From positions 48,544 through 112,543 of the forward strand of contig JARGFM010000001.1 in assembly GCA_029210725.1 (NCBI GenBank): 64,000 nucleotides of DNA. Reading direction: 5' to 3'. The notes beneath the pieces are model-generated. The model made no database searches. It saw only the letters and a program-made list of their open reading frames with translations, and was not told where the DNA came from. Positions 17,130 through 25,887 of this stretch are shown in pieces. Within the stretch, counting starts at the first letter, position 1, and the number at the start of each line of letters is the position of its first letter. Source of the DNA: Bacteroidales bacterium. Lineage in GTDB: Bacteria > Bacteroidota > Bacteroidia > Bacteroidales > GCA-2748055. A program made the translations under genes and the position numbers.

Positions 17130-18143
17130 ATGCCAAAAACAAGTTTTAAAGAATTATTGGATGCAGGTGTGCATTTCGGTCACCTGAAAAGAAAATGGAA
17201 TCCTGCCATGGCTCCTTATATTTTTATGGAGAAAAACGGGATTCATATTATCGACCTCAACAAAACCGAGATCAAGTTGAATGAAGCCGCCGCCGCTATG
17301 AAGCAGATTGCCAAGAGCGGACGAAAGATTCTTTTCGTGGCCACCAAAAAGCAGGCTAAGGATATTGTCGCTGAAAAAGTCAAGGCGATCAATATGCCGT
17401 ATGTGACGGAGCGCTGGCCGGGAGGTATGCTCACCAACTTTCCCACCATCCGGAAGGCTGTGAAGAAAATGTCGGCCATTGATAAAATGGCTACCGACGG
17501 AACTTTCGAGACTCTTTCCAAACGTGAAAGGCTCCAGATTGCCCGTCAGCGTGCCAAGCTTGAGAAAAACCTGGGATCCATTGCCGATCTGACCCGGCTT
17601 CCGGCTGCCATGTTTATCGTGGATGTACATAAAGAATATATTTCTGTTCGCGAAGCCAACAGGCTGAACATACCGGTTTTTGCCATGGTGGATACCAATT
17701 CGGATCCCCGTGACATTGATTTCCCGATTCCATCCAACGACGATGCTTCGAAGTCGATTTCGCTCATCATCGATTTTGTTACTGAAGCCATTGCTGAAGG
17801 TCTGAACGAAAGGAAGATGGAAAAGGAAAAAGAAGTTTCCGAATCCAAAACCAAGTCCGAAAAGAGCCGGGGCAAAGCCGAGGCCGGTGAAGACAAAGGC
17901 GGAACCAAAACGGAACATAAAGAGCCCCGGACCGAGCGTACGAGGAGGAAAGCTGAAAAGGTAGAGGTAAAAGAAGAGACAGTAGAGGCAGCCACTGCCG
18001 AAGAAACTGTCGTGGAAAAGCCGGTAGCCAGGGAACAAACTGAAGTAGAAGCCAAGGTTGAATCCAAAGAAGAAGCCAAGGTTGCCACCGATGAGCCTGA
18101 GGCCACAGCCGAAGATGAAAAGCCCGCTGAAAAAGCAGAATAG
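17130..18143 (+). CDS. rpsB: 30S ribosomal protein S2 with long charged C-terminal tail
   Basis: Residues 1-230 are a normal S2: LLDAGVHFGHLKRKWNPAM, LFVATKKQAKDIV, ERWPGGMLTNF, MFIVDVHKEYISVREANRL and FAMVDTNSDPRDIDFPIP. Residues from about 232 to 337 form a low-complexity tail rich in Glu, Lys, Ala, Thr and Val with no hydrophobic core. Bacterial S2 usually ends near 240-260 residues, so the tail adds roughly 80-100. Such extensions occur in some Bacteroidota S2 proteins, but this one is long. It is followed after 48 bases by tsf. Confidence 0.96.
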   Translation: MPKTSFKELLDAGVHFGHLKRKWNPAMAPYIFMEKNGIHIIDLNKTEIKLNEAAAAMKQIAKSGRKILFVATKKQAKDIVAEKVKAINMPYVTERWPGGMLTNFPTIRKAVKKMSAIDKMATDGTFETLSKRERLQIARQRAKLEKNLGSIADLTRLPAAMFIVDVHKEYISVREANRLNIPVFAMVDTNSDPRDIDFPIPSNDDASKSISLIIDFVTEAIAEGLNERKMEKEKEVSESKTKSEKSRGKAEAGEDKGGTKTEHKEPRTERTRRKAEKVEVKEETVEAATAEETVVEKPVAREQTEVEAKVESKEEAKVATDEPEATAEDEKPAEKAE

Positions 18144-18191
18144 CAGGAGTACGAGTTAACCCATTCATAAACGTTTAAAAGACAATATATA

Positions 18192-19013
18192 ATGGCTGAT
18201 ATTAAAGCGGCAGATGTTGCAAAACTGAGAAAATCCACCGGCGCCGGTATGATGGACTGCAAGAAAGCATTGCAGGAAGCTGATGGCGATTTTGACAAAG
18301 CTGTTGATCTGATTCGTCAAAAAGGGCAGGCCATTGCCAATAAGCGGGCCGATCGTGAAGCCAGTGAAGGAAGTGTGCAAGCCCGGGTGGAGGGCAGCTA
18401 CGGTGCCTTGATCTCCCTGAATTGCGAAACCGATTTCGTTGCAAAGAACGAAAAATATGTAAAATTTGCCGGCTCCATCCTGGACCTGGCTATCGCTGAG
18501 AAACCGGCTGACCTGGATGCGCTGAAGGCTCTCACCCTGGACGGCAAGACCGTGGATGATCTGATTACCGAACAGTCCGGCACCATTGGAGAGAAGCTGG
18601 AACTGGCATACTTTGGTTTTATCCTGGCTGAAAAAGTCCAGGCATATAATCACACGGGCAATAACCTGGCTACCCTGGTTGGATTCAACAAAGCGGATAT
18701 TCCGGAGCAGGTTGCCAAGGATGTAGCCATGCAGATTGCTGCCATGGCTCCCATTTCCGTGGATGAATCAGATGTTCCTGCCGAGGTTATTGCCAAAGAG
18801 AAAGAGATTGGCCGGGCTAAAGCTCTTGAAGAGGGCAAACCCGAAAACATTGTGGATCGCATTGCTGAAGGGATGGTCAAGAAATTCCTCAAGGAAAACA
18901 CCCTGCTGAACCAGGAGTTCACAAAAGACAACAAGAAAACTGTGGCCCAATACCTCAAAGAGGCTGATAAAGACCTCCAGGTAACCGGCTTCCTCAGGTT
19001 TTCTGTAAAGTAA
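18192..19013 (+). CDS. tsf: Elongation factor Ts
   Basis: The 273-residue protein recycles EF-Tu by GDP release. The N-terminal UBA-like part (VAKLRKSTGAGMMDCKKAL) and the core motif LNCETDFVAKN, whose TDFV loop contacts the EF-Tu nucleotide site, are intact. The rpsB-tsf order is nearly universal. A terminator follows at 19032-19067. Confidence 0.98.
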   Translation: MADIKAADVAKLRKSTGAGMMDCKKALQEADGDFDKAVDLIRQKGQAIANKRADREASEGSVQARVEGSYGALISLNCETDFVAKNEKYVKFAGSILDLAIAEKPADLDALKALTLDGKTVDDLITEQSGTIGEKLELAYFGFILAEKVQAYNHTGNNLATLVGFNKADIPEQVAKDVAMQIAAMAPISVDESDVPAEVIAKEKEIGRAKALEEGKPENIVDRIAEGMVKKFLKENTLLNQEFTKDNKKTVAQYLKEADKDLQVTGFLRFSVK

Positions 19014-19031
19014 ATTAAGATTGTTACTTGT

Positions 19032-19067
19032 AAAGGCTGGTCTGCGCGATGCGGATCAGCCTTTTTT
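19032..19067 (+). terminator. Rho-independent terminator after tsf
   Basis: AAGGCTG...GC and GC...CAGCCTT form an imperfect 13-bp stem closing around a short loop at 19045-19050, followed by six T. It ends the rplM-rpsI-rpsB-tsf transcript. Confidence 0.8.
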
Positions 19068-19119
19068 GCTATTCTCCGTTAATTTGCTTTTTACTACTTT
19101 TAAGCAAAATGTGCCCTGA

Positions 19120-19827
19120 ATGACTTACAAAAGGATTTTACTAAAGCTGAGCGGAGAGGCTCTGATGGCCGACCGGTCTCATGGAATAGACCCGGACAGG
19201 CTGAACGATTACATCGAAGAAATCATGGAAGTATCCCGAATGGGTGTCCAGGTGGGGATCGTTATCGGGGGTGGCAATATATTCCGGGGAATGGCTGGCG
19301 TTGAAGCCGGATTTGACCGCGTGAAGGGAGATTATATGGGCATGCTGGCTACGGTTATTAATGGCCTGGCCCTGAACTCGGCCTTCCAGTCGAAAGGATT
19401 CAAATCCAGGCTCTTTACGGCCATTCGCATGGAACCCGTAGCCGAATTCTACTACAAACCCAGGGTAGTCGAAGCATTGGAAAACAATGAAATAGTGATC
19501 TTCGCCGGGGGGACCGGCAATCCATATTTCACCACCGATACAGCAGCCACCCTTCGTGCAGTGGAAATGGAAGCCGATGTGGTACTGAAAGGCACCCGGG
19601 TGGATGGGGTATATACCAGCGATCCGGAAAAAGACCCCGGAGCAGAAAGGTACGGGGAGCTCAGCTTTTCAGAAGCCCTTGAAAAGGAATTACGGATTCT
19701 GGACCAAACCGCTTTTACCATGTGTAAAGAGAATGCGCTTCCAATTATCGTCTTCAATATGAACAAGAAAGGAAATCTGAAAGATCTGCTTTCAGGAAAA
19801 AAAGTTGGAACTTTAGTTAAAATTTAG
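19120..19827 (+). CDS. pyrH: UMP kinase
   Basis: The 235-residue protein phosphorylates UMP to UDP. It has the amino-acid-kinase motifs KLSGEALM, IGGGNIFRG and GGTGNPYFTTDTAATLRA, and ends in the typical GTLVKI. Length is normal. It starts 106 bases after tsf and is followed after 32 bases by frr, the conserved pyrH-frr pair. Confidence 0.98.
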   Translation: MTYKRILLKLSGEALMADRSHGIDPDRLNDYIEEIMEVSRMGVQVGIVIGGGNIFRGMAGVEAGFDRVKGDYMGMLATVINGLALNSAFQSKGFKSRLFTAIRMEPVAEFYYKPRVVEALENNEIVIFAGGTGNPYFTTDTAATLRAVEMEADVVLKGTRVDGVYTSDPEKDPGAERYGELSFSEALEKELRILDQTAFTMCKENALPIIVFNMNKKGNLKDLLSGKKVGTLVKI

Positions 19828-19859
19828 ATAATTTTGGCTCGAATCGTAAATCTGAGATC

Positions 19860-20423
19860 ATGAACGAAGAAGTCCAAATGGTCTATGAGATGGCCAAAGA
19901 GCATATGGAAAAGGCCATTGAACACTTAGACAATGAGCTGATACGTATCAGGGCCGGTAAAGCCAATGTGCATATCCTGGATGGAATTATGGTGGATTAC
20001 TATGAAACTCCAACCCCGCTGAACCAGGTTTCCAACATCAGTACTCCCGATGCCAAGACCATCATGATCCAGCCCTGGGAAAAAAGCATGATCGATCCGA
20101 TTGAAAAAGCCCTGATGGTTTCCAACGTGGGCATCACCCCTTCCAATAACGGGGAGGTCATCCGGCTGATCATTCCCCAGCTTACTGAAGAGCGCCGCCG
20201 CGATCTGGTGAAGCAGGTAAAGAACGAAGGGGAAAATGCACGCGTAAGCATCAGGAATGCGCGTCGCGAAGCAAAGGAAGAGTATAAAAACATGCAGAAA
20301 GATGGTCTTTCGGAAGATGAAACCAAATCTGCAGAAGACGAAATTCAGAAGCTCACGGACGAATTCACCGAAAAGGTGGAAAAGATTGTGGAAGCCAAGG
20401 AAAAGGACATGATGACCATCTAG
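19860..20423 (+). CDS. frr: Ribosome recycling factor
   Basis: The 187-residue protein splits post-termination ribosomes together with EF-G. It has the family pattern ELIRIRAGKANVHILDGI, INTDA-type hinge (STPDAKTIMIQPWEKSM), IPQLTEERRRDLVKQVK and the helical end. The stop overlaps the convergent OmpA lipoprotein gene by four bases. Confidence 0.98.
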   Translation: MNEEVQMVYEMAKEHMEKAIEHLDNELIRIRAGKANVHILDGIMVDYYETPTPLNQVSNISTPDAKTIMIQPWEKSMIDPIEKALMVSNVGITPSNNGEVIRLIIPQLTEERRRDLVKQVKNEGENARVSIRNARREAKEEYKNMQKDGLSEDETKSAEDEIQKLTDEFTEKVEKIVEAKEKDMMTI

Positions 20424-21415
20424 AGTTCCAGGATCCTGAACACCTCCGAGAGATCGGGCGACAGGATGATCTCTGTGCGACGGTTCTTTCTTCTGGCCTC
20501 AGGGGTTTTAGCCGGATCCACGGGCAGAAACTCCCCCCTCCCGGCCACGGTCAGCCTGGTGGGATCTATGCTCGACCCATCCAGCAATATCCTCACAATG
20601 GAGGTTGCTCTCAATACACTCAGATCCCAGTTGTCTTTGATGGATGATCCCTGCCTGAAGGGAACATCATCGGTATGGCCCTCTATCATGACACTGATTT
20701 CAGGATTCCGGGCCAGAACCTGTGACAGTTGCCTGAGGGCCCTGACACCATTGGGGTCCACCACGGTACTCCCCGACTTAAACAGCAGTTTCTCATCCAT
20801 GGATACATAGACCTTTCCATTTTTCCGTGTCACGGTAAGACCCTGCCCTTCGAATCCAAGCAGTGCATCGGCTACCTTTTCACGCAGATCATCCAGGATC
20901 CTGTCCTTCTGGTGAAGCATCTCCTCCATCTCAATTAACCTGGCATTCCTGGCTTCCAGTTCAGCCTGTAAGCGGTTTACATCCAGGCGCTGACCGGCCA
21001 CACTGGCCTCCAGTTCTCTTAACATCTGCTCCTTAACGGTCAGGTCCTCCTGGGTAGTCTGCAATTCATTGAGCAGTCTGCGGGTCTCCCTGGCATTGCC
21101 CCGTAAAAGAGCATCATGCGTCGATTGGAGATCGGCGTACTTCCTGTCCAGCTGAGCAAGCTCTTCCTCAAGCTCCCCGACTCTCTTATAAATCCGGATG
21201 CTGTCCTCTATGTTTTTCTTCTGCTGCTCCTCCACCTGATCAAATCTGGCCCTCATCTCCCGGTTTTCAACCGTCAGGTGCTCATTTTCGGCCATCAGGT
21301 CATCCCTCTCAACCTGCAGGGAGTTACTTTTCTCGGAAATTTGCGTGAATTCACTGGCCGGAACACAGGAAGCTAAAAGTGCCAGGCCCATGACTATGTA
21401 ATTTATCCTCTTCAT
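20420..21415 (-). CDS. OmpA-family lipoprotein with coiled coil
   Basis: I start at ATG 21415 (MKRINYIVMGLALLASC), which gives a lipoprotein signal with lipobox LLASC and a mature Cys at residue 17. Residues about 30-180 are a continuous coiled coil with many Glu, Leu and Arg heptads. The C-terminal 120 residues are an OmpA-like peptidoglycan-binding domain (MIEGHTDDVPFRQ, NWDLSVLRATSIVRIL, GRGEFLPVD, RRKNRRTEIIL). The protein would span from the outer membrane to the cell wall. It resembles MotB/YiaD-like chemistry but lacks an N-terminal transmembrane helix other than the signal. Confidence 0.88.
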   Translation of the reverse strand: MKRINYIVMGLALLASCVPASEFTQISEKSNSLQVERDDLMAENEHLTVENREMRARFDQVEEQQKKNIEDSIRIYKRVGELEEELAQLDRKYADLQSTHDALLRGNARETRRLLNELQTTQEDLTVKEQMLRELEASVAGQRLDVNRLQAELEARNARLIEMEEMLHQKDRILDDLREKVADALLGFEGQGLTVTRKNGKVYVSMDEKLLFKSGSTVVDPNGVRALRQLSQVLARNPEISVMIEGHTDDVPFRQGSSIKDNWDLSVLRATSIVRILLDGSSIDPTRLTVAGRGEFLPVDPAKTPEARRKNRRTEIILSPDLSEVFRILEL

Positions 21416-21522
21416 CATATCTTCATAACGGTTCAATTGGAGAAAATTACATAAAAATAGGGGCTAATATTTGCCATTTTTTCCCTTTGCTTGTTTAAGA
21501 TATTAACATCCATAAATATTTG

Positions 21523-21530
21523 TAACTTTG
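21523..21530 (+). promoter_or_regulatory. Bacteroidota -7 box before dxs
   Basis: TAACTTTG matches TAnnTTTG and lies 18 bases before the chosen ATG at 21549. An earlier in-frame TTG at 21528 falls inside the box, which supports the downstream ATG as start. Confidence 0.6.
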
Positions 21531-21548
21531 CAGGGCGAAATAAGAGAA

Positions 21549-23480
21549 ATGTCCGAGAGCGGGAGCGCATATAAATTACTGGAGACCATAGAGAGTCCGG
21601 ACGACATGAAGTCCCTGACTCCGGAGCAATTACGGCAAATGAGTTCAGAGTTGCGTCAGTTTATTATTGAGGTTGTTTCATCCAATCCCGGTCACTTTGG
21701 GGCCAGCCTCGGAGTCGTGGAACTGACCGTAGCCCTGCATCATGTTTTTAATGCACCCTACGACCAGATTATCTGGGATGTGGGACATCAGGCCTACGGT
21801 CACAAAATACTGACCGGGCGAAGGGAAGTTTTCCATACCAACAGAAAGTACAGGGGGATCAGCGGATTTCCAAAGCCATCTGAAAGTGAATATGATGCTT
21901 TTGGAGTAGGGCACTCCTCCACCTCCATATCGGCAGCACTGGGAATGGCTGCAGGAAACGACTACCGGGATCAGTCGGACCGCCAGGTGGTGGCCATTAT
22001 AGGGGATGGTGCTTTAAGCGCCGGAATCGCTTACGAGGCACTGAACAATGCCGGCCATGCCGGAAAAAACCTGCTGGTGATACTCAATGACAACAACATC
22101 TCCATCGATCCCAGCGTCGGTGCCATGAAGGACTACCTGCTCGATATTACCGCCTCAAAATCCTACAACAAAGTCAAAAACGATGTGTGGAACCTGCTGG
22201 GTTTCATGAATAAGATTGCTCCGAATGCCAGGAATTACGCCCAGAAAATTGAGAATGCCATCAAATCCATTCTGCTGAAGCAGAGCAACCTGTTTGAGTC
22301 CCTCAATTTCCGCTATTTTGGCCCGGTGGATGGACACGATGTTCTGCACCTGACTGAAATCCTGAAGGATATGAAAGATATCCCCGGGCCCAAACTGCTG
22401 CACGTGATTACCCAGAAGGGCAAAGGCTTTGCCAGGGCCGAGGAGAACCAGACAGAGTTTCATGCACCCGGAAGATTTGACATCGATACCGGGGAGATTA
22501 TCAAGAAAGTACAGGACGGGCCCCAGGCACCCCTCTACCAGGATGTTTTTGGGGAAACCATCCTGGAACTGGCCAGGATCAATAAGAGGATTATTGGGAT
22601 CACTCCCGCCATGCCCACCGGATCTTCCCTGAAGATCATGATGGATAAGATGCCCGACCGCACCTACGATGTGGGAATTGCCGAACAACATGCGGTCACG
22701 TTTTCGGCCGGACTTGCGGTATCGGGGATGATCCCTTTCTGCAATATCTATTCCTCCTTTATGCAACGGGCCTACGACCAGGTCATTCATGATGTGGCCC
22801 TTCAGAAACTGCCGGTGGTCTTTTTCCTGGATCGGGCCGGACTGGTAGGGTCGGACGGGGCCACCCACCATGGCGCTTATGATCTTGCCTTTTTCAGGTG
22901 TATCCCGGGGATGATCATTGCCTCCCCCCTCAACGAGGTGGAGATGCGTAACATGATGTATACCGCTCAGCTTAAACCCACAGGGCCCTTTGTGATTCGC
23001 TATCCCAGGGGACAGGGAGTGACCGTTGACTGGAAACAAGCCTTCAGCGAGATAGAGATCGGCAAAGGACAGCAGCTTAAAGATGGATCTGATATGGCCA
23101 TCTTGTCTCTTGGTCCCATCGGCAACGAGGCCCGCAAGGCCATCGAACAACTTGAAAAGGAGCACATCAGTGTGGCACACTATGACATGCGCTTCCTTAA
23201 ACCGCTGGATAATAATCTTCTAAAGGCCGTGTTCTCCAGATTTACTAAGATTATTACTCTGGAAGATGCGTCCATTGTGGGCGGACTTGGCAGTGCGGTT
23301 ATTGAGTACATGAACGACAACAGCTACAAAGCCAAGGTGATTCGCCTCGGTATTCCGGACCGCTTTGTGGATCACGGAACACAGGAAGAACTCTACAGGG
23401 AATGTGGATACGATGTCGCCGGGATTACCTCCGCAGTCAAGAACCTGGTGCTTTCAAAGATACTCACCAGGGCCATATAA
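21549..23480 (+). CDS. dxs: 1-deoxy-D-xylulose-5-phosphate synthase
   Basis: The 643-residue enzyme condenses pyruvate and glyceraldehyde-3-phosphate with thiamine diphosphate, the entry step of the MEP isoprenoid pathway. Motifs seen are NPGHFGASLGVVELTVALH, DVGHQAYGHKILTGR, the TPP/Mg loop GDGALSAGIAYEALNNAG...NDNNISID, and EQHAVTFSAGLA with the conserved Glu in the pyrimidine domain. The C-terminal transketolase domain is complete. The start ATG 21549 follows the -7 box; the seven upstream codons that could be read from TTG are not used in the family. Confidence 0.96.
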   Translation: MSESGSAYKLLETIESPDDMKSLTPEQLRQMSSELRQFIIEVVSSNPGHFGASLGVVELTVALHHVFNAPYDQIIWDVGHQAYGHKILTGRREVFHTNRKYRGISGFPKPSESEYDAFGVGHSSTSISAALGMAAGNDYRDQSDRQVVAIIGDGALSAGIAYEALNNAGHAGKNLLVILNDNNISIDPSVGAMKDYLLDITASKSYNKVKNDVWNLLGFMNKIAPNARNYAQKIENAIKSILLKQSNLFESLNFRYFGPVDGHDVLHLTEILKDMKDIPGPKLLHVITQKGKGFARAEENQTEFHAPGRFDIDTGEIIKKVQDGPQAPLYQDVFGETILELARINKRIIGITPAMPTGSSLKIMMDKMPDRTYDVGIAEQHAVTFSAGLAVSGMIPFCNIYSSFMQRAYDQVIHDVALQKLPVVFFLDRAGLVGSDGATHHGAYDLAFFRCIPGMIIASPLNEVEMRNMMYTAQLKPTGPFVIRYPRGQGVTVDWKQAFSEIEIGKGQQLKDGSDMAILSLGPIGNEARKAIEQLEKEHISVAHYDMRFLKPLDNNLLKAVFSRFTKIITLEDASIVGGLGSAVIEYMNDNSYKAKVIRLGIPDRFVDHGTQEELYRECGYDVAGITSAVKNLVLSKILTRAI

Positions 23481-23563
23481 ACCTCCCCGGGATTATACCT
23501 TTTTTACCACTCCAGAAAAGGCTCCAATGAACTTCTGGCAAAGAAAATTGCCGGTCGCCTCTC

Positions 23564-25123
23564 CTAAAGATCAAACTTGATTCCCTGGGCCAGGGGCAGG
23601 TCGGTTCCGTAATTGATGGTGTTGGTTTGTCTGCGCATATAAGCTTTCCAGGCATCGGAACCAGATTCCCGGCCACCGCCGGTCTCCTTCTCTCCACCAA
23701 AAGCTCCGCCTATTTCCGCACCGGAGGTTCCTATATTCACATTGGCAATTCCGCAATCGGAACCCACACCCGAAAGAAACTGTTCCGCCTCTCTCAGGTT
23801 CAATGTAAAGATGGCGGAAGAGAGGCCCTGAGGCACATCGTTATTAATGGCAATGGCCTCATCGATGTGGTCATATCTGATCAGATATAGCAGAGGTGCA
23901 AAGGTCTCATCCTGAACAATCTGATAATTATTCTGAACTTCGGCCAGTGCCGGAACCACATAGGTTCCCGCCTGATACTCCTCCCCTTTTAATACTTCCC
24001 CGCCGAACAGAATGGTACCCCCTTCTTTCTTTACTTTAGCAATGGCTTCGGTAAAAAGATCCACGGCCAGACGATCCACAAGCGGCCCGACCAGCACCTT
24101 TTCATCCAGAGGATTGCCAATCCGGGCAGAAACCTGCCGGTAGGCTTTTACCAGCCTGGTTTTTACTTCCTCGTACCTGGATTTGTGAATGATGACACGC
24201 CGGGTGGAGGTGCAGCGCTGGCCGGCTGTGCCCACAGCCCCGAAAACAATGGCCGGGATGGCGATATCCAGGTCGGCGTGCTCCGAAACGATCAGCGCAT
24301 TATTTCCGCCCAGCTCCATAATGGTACTCCCCAGGCGTTCGCCCACAATTTTGGAAATGTGTTTTCCGACCTGGGTGGACCCCGTCACAGAAAAGAGGGG
24401 AATCCTGCGGTCTGCTGCAAAATTATCGCCCATGACCGATGATTTCGCAACCACCAGATTAAATACTCCCTCAGGGACATTATTGTCTCTCAGGACTTTT
24501 CGGATGATATTCTGAATGGCAATGGCTGTCAACGGAGTCTTCGAACTGGGCTTCCAGACGACTACGTCTCCGGCAACAGCAGCAATCATGGCATTCCAGG
24601 CCCATACGGCCACCGGAAAGTTAAAGGCAGTGACCAGGCCCAGGATTCCCAGCGGGTGGTACTGATCGTACATACGGTGCTGCGGACGTTCACTCTGCAT
24701 GGTAAAGCCATACAGCATCCTGGACTGTCCCACGGCAAAGTCACAAATATCTATCATTTCCTGGACTTCGCCCAGGCCTTCCTGGTAGATCTTACCCATT
24801 TCCAGGCTTACCAGAAAACCAAGATCCTCCCTGGACTCGCGAAGGGCCAGTCCGATCTGCCTGACCACCTCTCCCCTCTGTGGTGCGGGAACGGTTTTCC
24901 AAACAGAAAAAGCCTCTTCCGCCTTAAGAATCACCGACTCGTAATCCTCTGTCGTGGCATTGGTAACTTTTGCAATGACCTCCCCGTCAATGGGCGAAAC
25001 CGAAGAGCTGACATCTCCCCGGGTATCGAGCCCAAGCTGACCGGTGGTGGCTCCCGGATTCAAATCTCTGATCTCTAAACGGCCTAAAACCTGCTTAACC
25101 TTTTCCGTATATTCCTCTTTCAT
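23564..25123 (-). CDS. Aldehyde dehydrogenase, ALDH7 (antiquitin) type
   Basis: The 519-residue enzyme closely follows the ALDH7A1/alpha-aminoadipic semialdehyde dehydrogenase pattern. The catalytic Cys lies in GTAGQRCTSTRR, the catalytic Glu in MELGGNN, the NAD fold in FSVTGSTQVGK, and the family hallmark IGTSGAEIGGAFGGEKETGGGRESGSDAWK lies in NVN...-MRRQT (given here in parts: IGTSGAEIGG and EKETGGGRESGSDAWK). It oxidises alpha-aminoadipic semialdehyde in lysine breakdown or related aldehydes. No other lysine degradation gene is nearby, so the substrate is inferred from family alone. It is monocistronic and convergent with dxs. Confidence 0.9.
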   Translation of the reverse strand: MKEEYTEKVKQVLGRLEIRDLNPGATTGQLGLDTRGDVSSSVSPIDGEVIAKVTNATTEDYESVILKAEEAFSVWKTVPAPQRGEVVRQIGLALRESREDLGFLVSLEMGKIYQEGLGEVQEMIDICDFAVGQSRMLYGFTMQSERPQHRMYDQYHPLGILGLVTAFNFPVAVWAWNAMIAAVAGDVVVWKPSSKTPLTAIAIQNIIRKVLRDNNVPEGVFNLVVAKSSVMGDNFAADRRIPLFSVTGSTQVGKHISKIVGERLGSTIMELGGNNALIVSEHADLDIAIPAIVFGAVGTAGQRCTSTRRVIIHKSRYEEVKTRLVKAYRQVSARIGNPLDEKVLVGPLVDRLAVDLFTEAIAKVKKEGGTILFGGEVLKGEEYQAGTYVVPALAEVQNNYQIVQDETFAPLLYLIRYDHIDEAIAINNDVPQGLSSAIFTLNLREAEQFLSGVGSDCGIANVNIGTSGAEIGGAFGGEKETGGGRESGSDAWKAYMRRQTNTINYGTDLPLAQGIKFDL

Positions 25124-25310
25124 GGGTTTTCTGTTTCTATAGTTATAAAGTCCAACAAATTTAGCAATGCATCATTTCATAAAAGATATTTAAGAACATG
25201 AAGCGTTCAGTTTATCAGCATGCTTGGCAATTATCCTGAAAAGCATTAACTTCGCTCCGTTTTTAGCAATAGTTCTAAAAATTAGTTGGTTGGTTGGTTG
25301 GTAATACATT

Positions 25311-25394
25311 GCCCAGGTGGCGGAATTGGTAGACGCGCTGGTCTCAAACACCAGTGATAGCAATATCGTGCCGGTTCGATCCCGGCCCTGGGCA
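25311..25394 (+). tRNA. tRNA-Leu (CAA)
   Basis: The acceptor GCCCAGG (25311-25317) pairs with CCTGGGC (25387-25393). The anticodon stem CTGGT/ACCAG closes the loop CTCAAAC, so the anticodon is CAA, reading UUG. A long variable arm and GGTTCGATCC T-loop fit a class II leucine tRNA. CCA is not encoded. Confidence 0.95.
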
Positions 25395-25407
25395 CTATCC
25401 TCAAACG

Positions 25408-25866
25408 ATGTCAGAAAAAAGCACAATCCAGGAAGAAAAGCAGCTGGTCATGGATAAGCGCTATTTAAAGATGGCCAGGATCTGGGCTTCAAACTCCTAT
25501 TGTAAACGGAGGCAGGTGGGGGCTTTGCTGGTAAAAGACAAAATGATCATCTCCGACGGGTATAACGGAACCCCTTCGGGCTTTGAGAATGAGTGTGAAG
25601 ATGATCAGGATACCACCAAAACCTATGTGCTGCATGCCGAGGCCAACGCCATCACCAAAGTGGCAAAGTCCAGCAACAGCAGTGAAGGTTCTACCCTCTA
25701 TATCACCACTTCGCCCTGTATGGAGTGTTCAAAACTGATCATCCAGTCGGGGATCGTCAGGGTGGTATACCAGGAAAAGTACAGGATTACCGATGGACTG
25801 GATCTGCTCGAAAGGGCAAACATAGAACTGGTTCATTTGCCTGATATTGATGAAACAAGGAAATAA
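25408..25866 (+). CDS. Deoxycytidylate (dCMP) deaminase-like protein
   Basis: The 152-residue zinc enzyme has HAEANAI (zinc His and catalytic Glu) and PCMECSKLI (two zinc Cys), and NGTPSGFENECED typical of the dCMP deaminase/ComEB branch. It would convert dCMP to dUMP for thymidylate synthesis. The start at ATG 25408 lies 14 bases after the tRNA; earlier in-frame codons lie inside the tRNA gene. It is followed after 21 bases by the processing protease gene and is likely cotranscribed with it. Confidence 0.93.
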   Translation: MSEKSTIQEEKQLVMDKRYLKMARIWASNSYCKRRQVGALLVKDKMIISDGYNGTPSGFENECEDDQDTTKTYVLHAEANAITKVAKSSNSSEGSTLYITTSPCMECSKLIIQSGIVRVVYQEKYRITDGLDLLERANIELVHLPDIDETRK

Positions 25867-25887
25867 CTATTATAAAGGGAGGGAAGT

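Noticed and set aside
17546..18298. Ser/Ala-rich minus-strand open frame opposite the rpsB tail
   Set aside because: It arises from the Glu/Lys/Ala-rich codons of the S2 tail read backwards.
22155..23180. Minus-strand open frame of 341 codons inside dxs
   Set aside because: It is fully antisense to conserved dxs sequence and without any motif.
25281..25302. Short TTGG tandem repeat before tRNA-Leu
   Set aside because: Only about four copies are present and no gene or regulatory pattern goes with it; it is too short to interpret.
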